DNA of 6,823 bases from Chloroflexota bacterium (lineage in GTDB: Bacteria > Chloroflexota > Anaerolineae > Anaerolineales > Anaerolineaceae): NCBI GenBank assembly GCA_029777225.1, contig JAKOSR010000192.1, positions 1 through 6,823 on the forward strand, given 5' to 3'. This document shows, one piece after another, positions 6,513 through 6,823 of this stretch (the first letter of the stretch is position 1; the number at the start of each line of letters is the position of its first letter). Below the pieces are notes generated by a model. That model was not told where the DNA came from, ran no database searches, and worked only from the letters and a program-made list of their open reading frames with translations. A program made the position numbers and the translations under genes.

Positions 6513-6823
6513 CTAGATAACCTTTTCGGTCCGGCCGGCAAGGTTGCGCAGCTGTTCCAGCTGGCCAACGTGATAGGCGTGATGGAAAATCGAGAAGAAC
6601 GCGGCCCAGCCACGTCGGGCAGGTGAGCCATGCATGGGCACCTGCGCCTCAAAGTCCGCCATGGACATGCCGTCCAAGCGGGCCAGCGCGGCCTGCTGCA
6701 AAGTGGTGTAGAGCGCCAATAATCCTTCCTTGGTGGGCAGCCCTTCCGCCGGACCCTTGACCGGGTCTGAGCCGTAGCCGAACTCATCCAACATCGCGGC
6801 TTCCGCGGGTACCTCCGCGCCCA
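6513..6823 (-). CDS. DinB-family (DinB_2-like) protein, 5' end beyond the window
   Basis: The C-terminal part reads FFSIFHHAYHVGQLEQLRNLAGR, the last helix of DinB/YfiT-like four-helix bundles, in which an HxxxH pair (here His-71 and His-75, counting from the Met at 6794) helps bind a divalent metal. The preceding LARLDGMSMADFEAQVPMHGS fits the segment before it. The frame stays open from the Met at 6792-6794 to the window edge (upstream residues GAEVPAEAA), and no ribosome binding site is visible there. The true start is therefore outside, consistent with the ~150-170 residues usual for the family. Members include thiol-dependent transferases and many proteins of unknown function, so no reaction is assigned. 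The 83-nt gap to the transporter contains no clear terminator, so the two may share a transcript. Confidence 0.8.
   Translation of the reverse strand, partial: GAEVPAEAAMLDEFGYGSDPVKGPAEGLPTKEGLLALYTTLQQAALARLDGMSMADFEAQVPMHGSPARRGWAAFFSIFHHAYHVGQLEQLRNLAGRTEKVI

Noticed and set aside
6416..6787. 123-codon minus-strand frame overlapping the DinB-family gene
   Set aside because: Its Arg/Pro/Cys-rich product is a frame-shifted reading of the DinB gene, which carries the real family motif in the other frame.

Overview
The window looks like chromosomal DNA of a free-living bacterium of moderate to high GC. My best guess is Chloroflexota (Anaerolineae-like). This rests mainly on the large secreted protein: a signal peptide, an acidic Pro/Glu/Thr linker, LamG-like repeats, and a C-terminus ending in FLPMIMR, which resembles the '(Y/F)LP(L/M)(I/V)xR' tails I associate with exported proteins of that phylum. 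The assignment is an inference, not proof.

Left part (1-949): a strong stem-loop lies near the left edge. It is followed by two gene remnants that meet head to head at about 455-470. On the minus strand is the last ~112 codons of a second kbl-type gene (glycine C-acetyltransferase). On the plus strand is the C-terminal half of a family 2 glycosyltransferase. Both have lost their 5' halves at the same junction, so this is a rearrangement scar or, less interestingly, a chimeric assembly join.

Middle (950-3850): one 904-codon plus-strand gene, with a clear ribosome binding site, encodes an exported protein with four ~180-residue jelly-roll (LamG-like) repeats. Each repeat carries a conserved pair of cysteines and a DxDxDG-like acidic loop. 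A good intrinsic terminator lies between it and the convergent kbl gene.

Right part (3851-6823): three minus-strand genes, read from the right edge leftwards: a DinB-family protein (its 5' end is outside the window), a 12-TM MFS transporter, and a complete kbl. kbl has its own perfect TATAAT -10 element, so it is probably transcribed independently. No threonine dehydrogenase gene, the usual kbl partner, is seen here.

The most interesting structural point is that the complete kbl and the kbl fragment are direct repeats about 3.7 kb apart. They are ~79% identical in DNA and ~90% in protein, and bracket the glycosyltransferase remnant and the secreted-repeat gene. No integrase, transposase, tRNA, rRNA or CRISPR array was seen. 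I did not find convincing evidence of a new multi-gene system; the secreted repeat protein is the least explained coding content.
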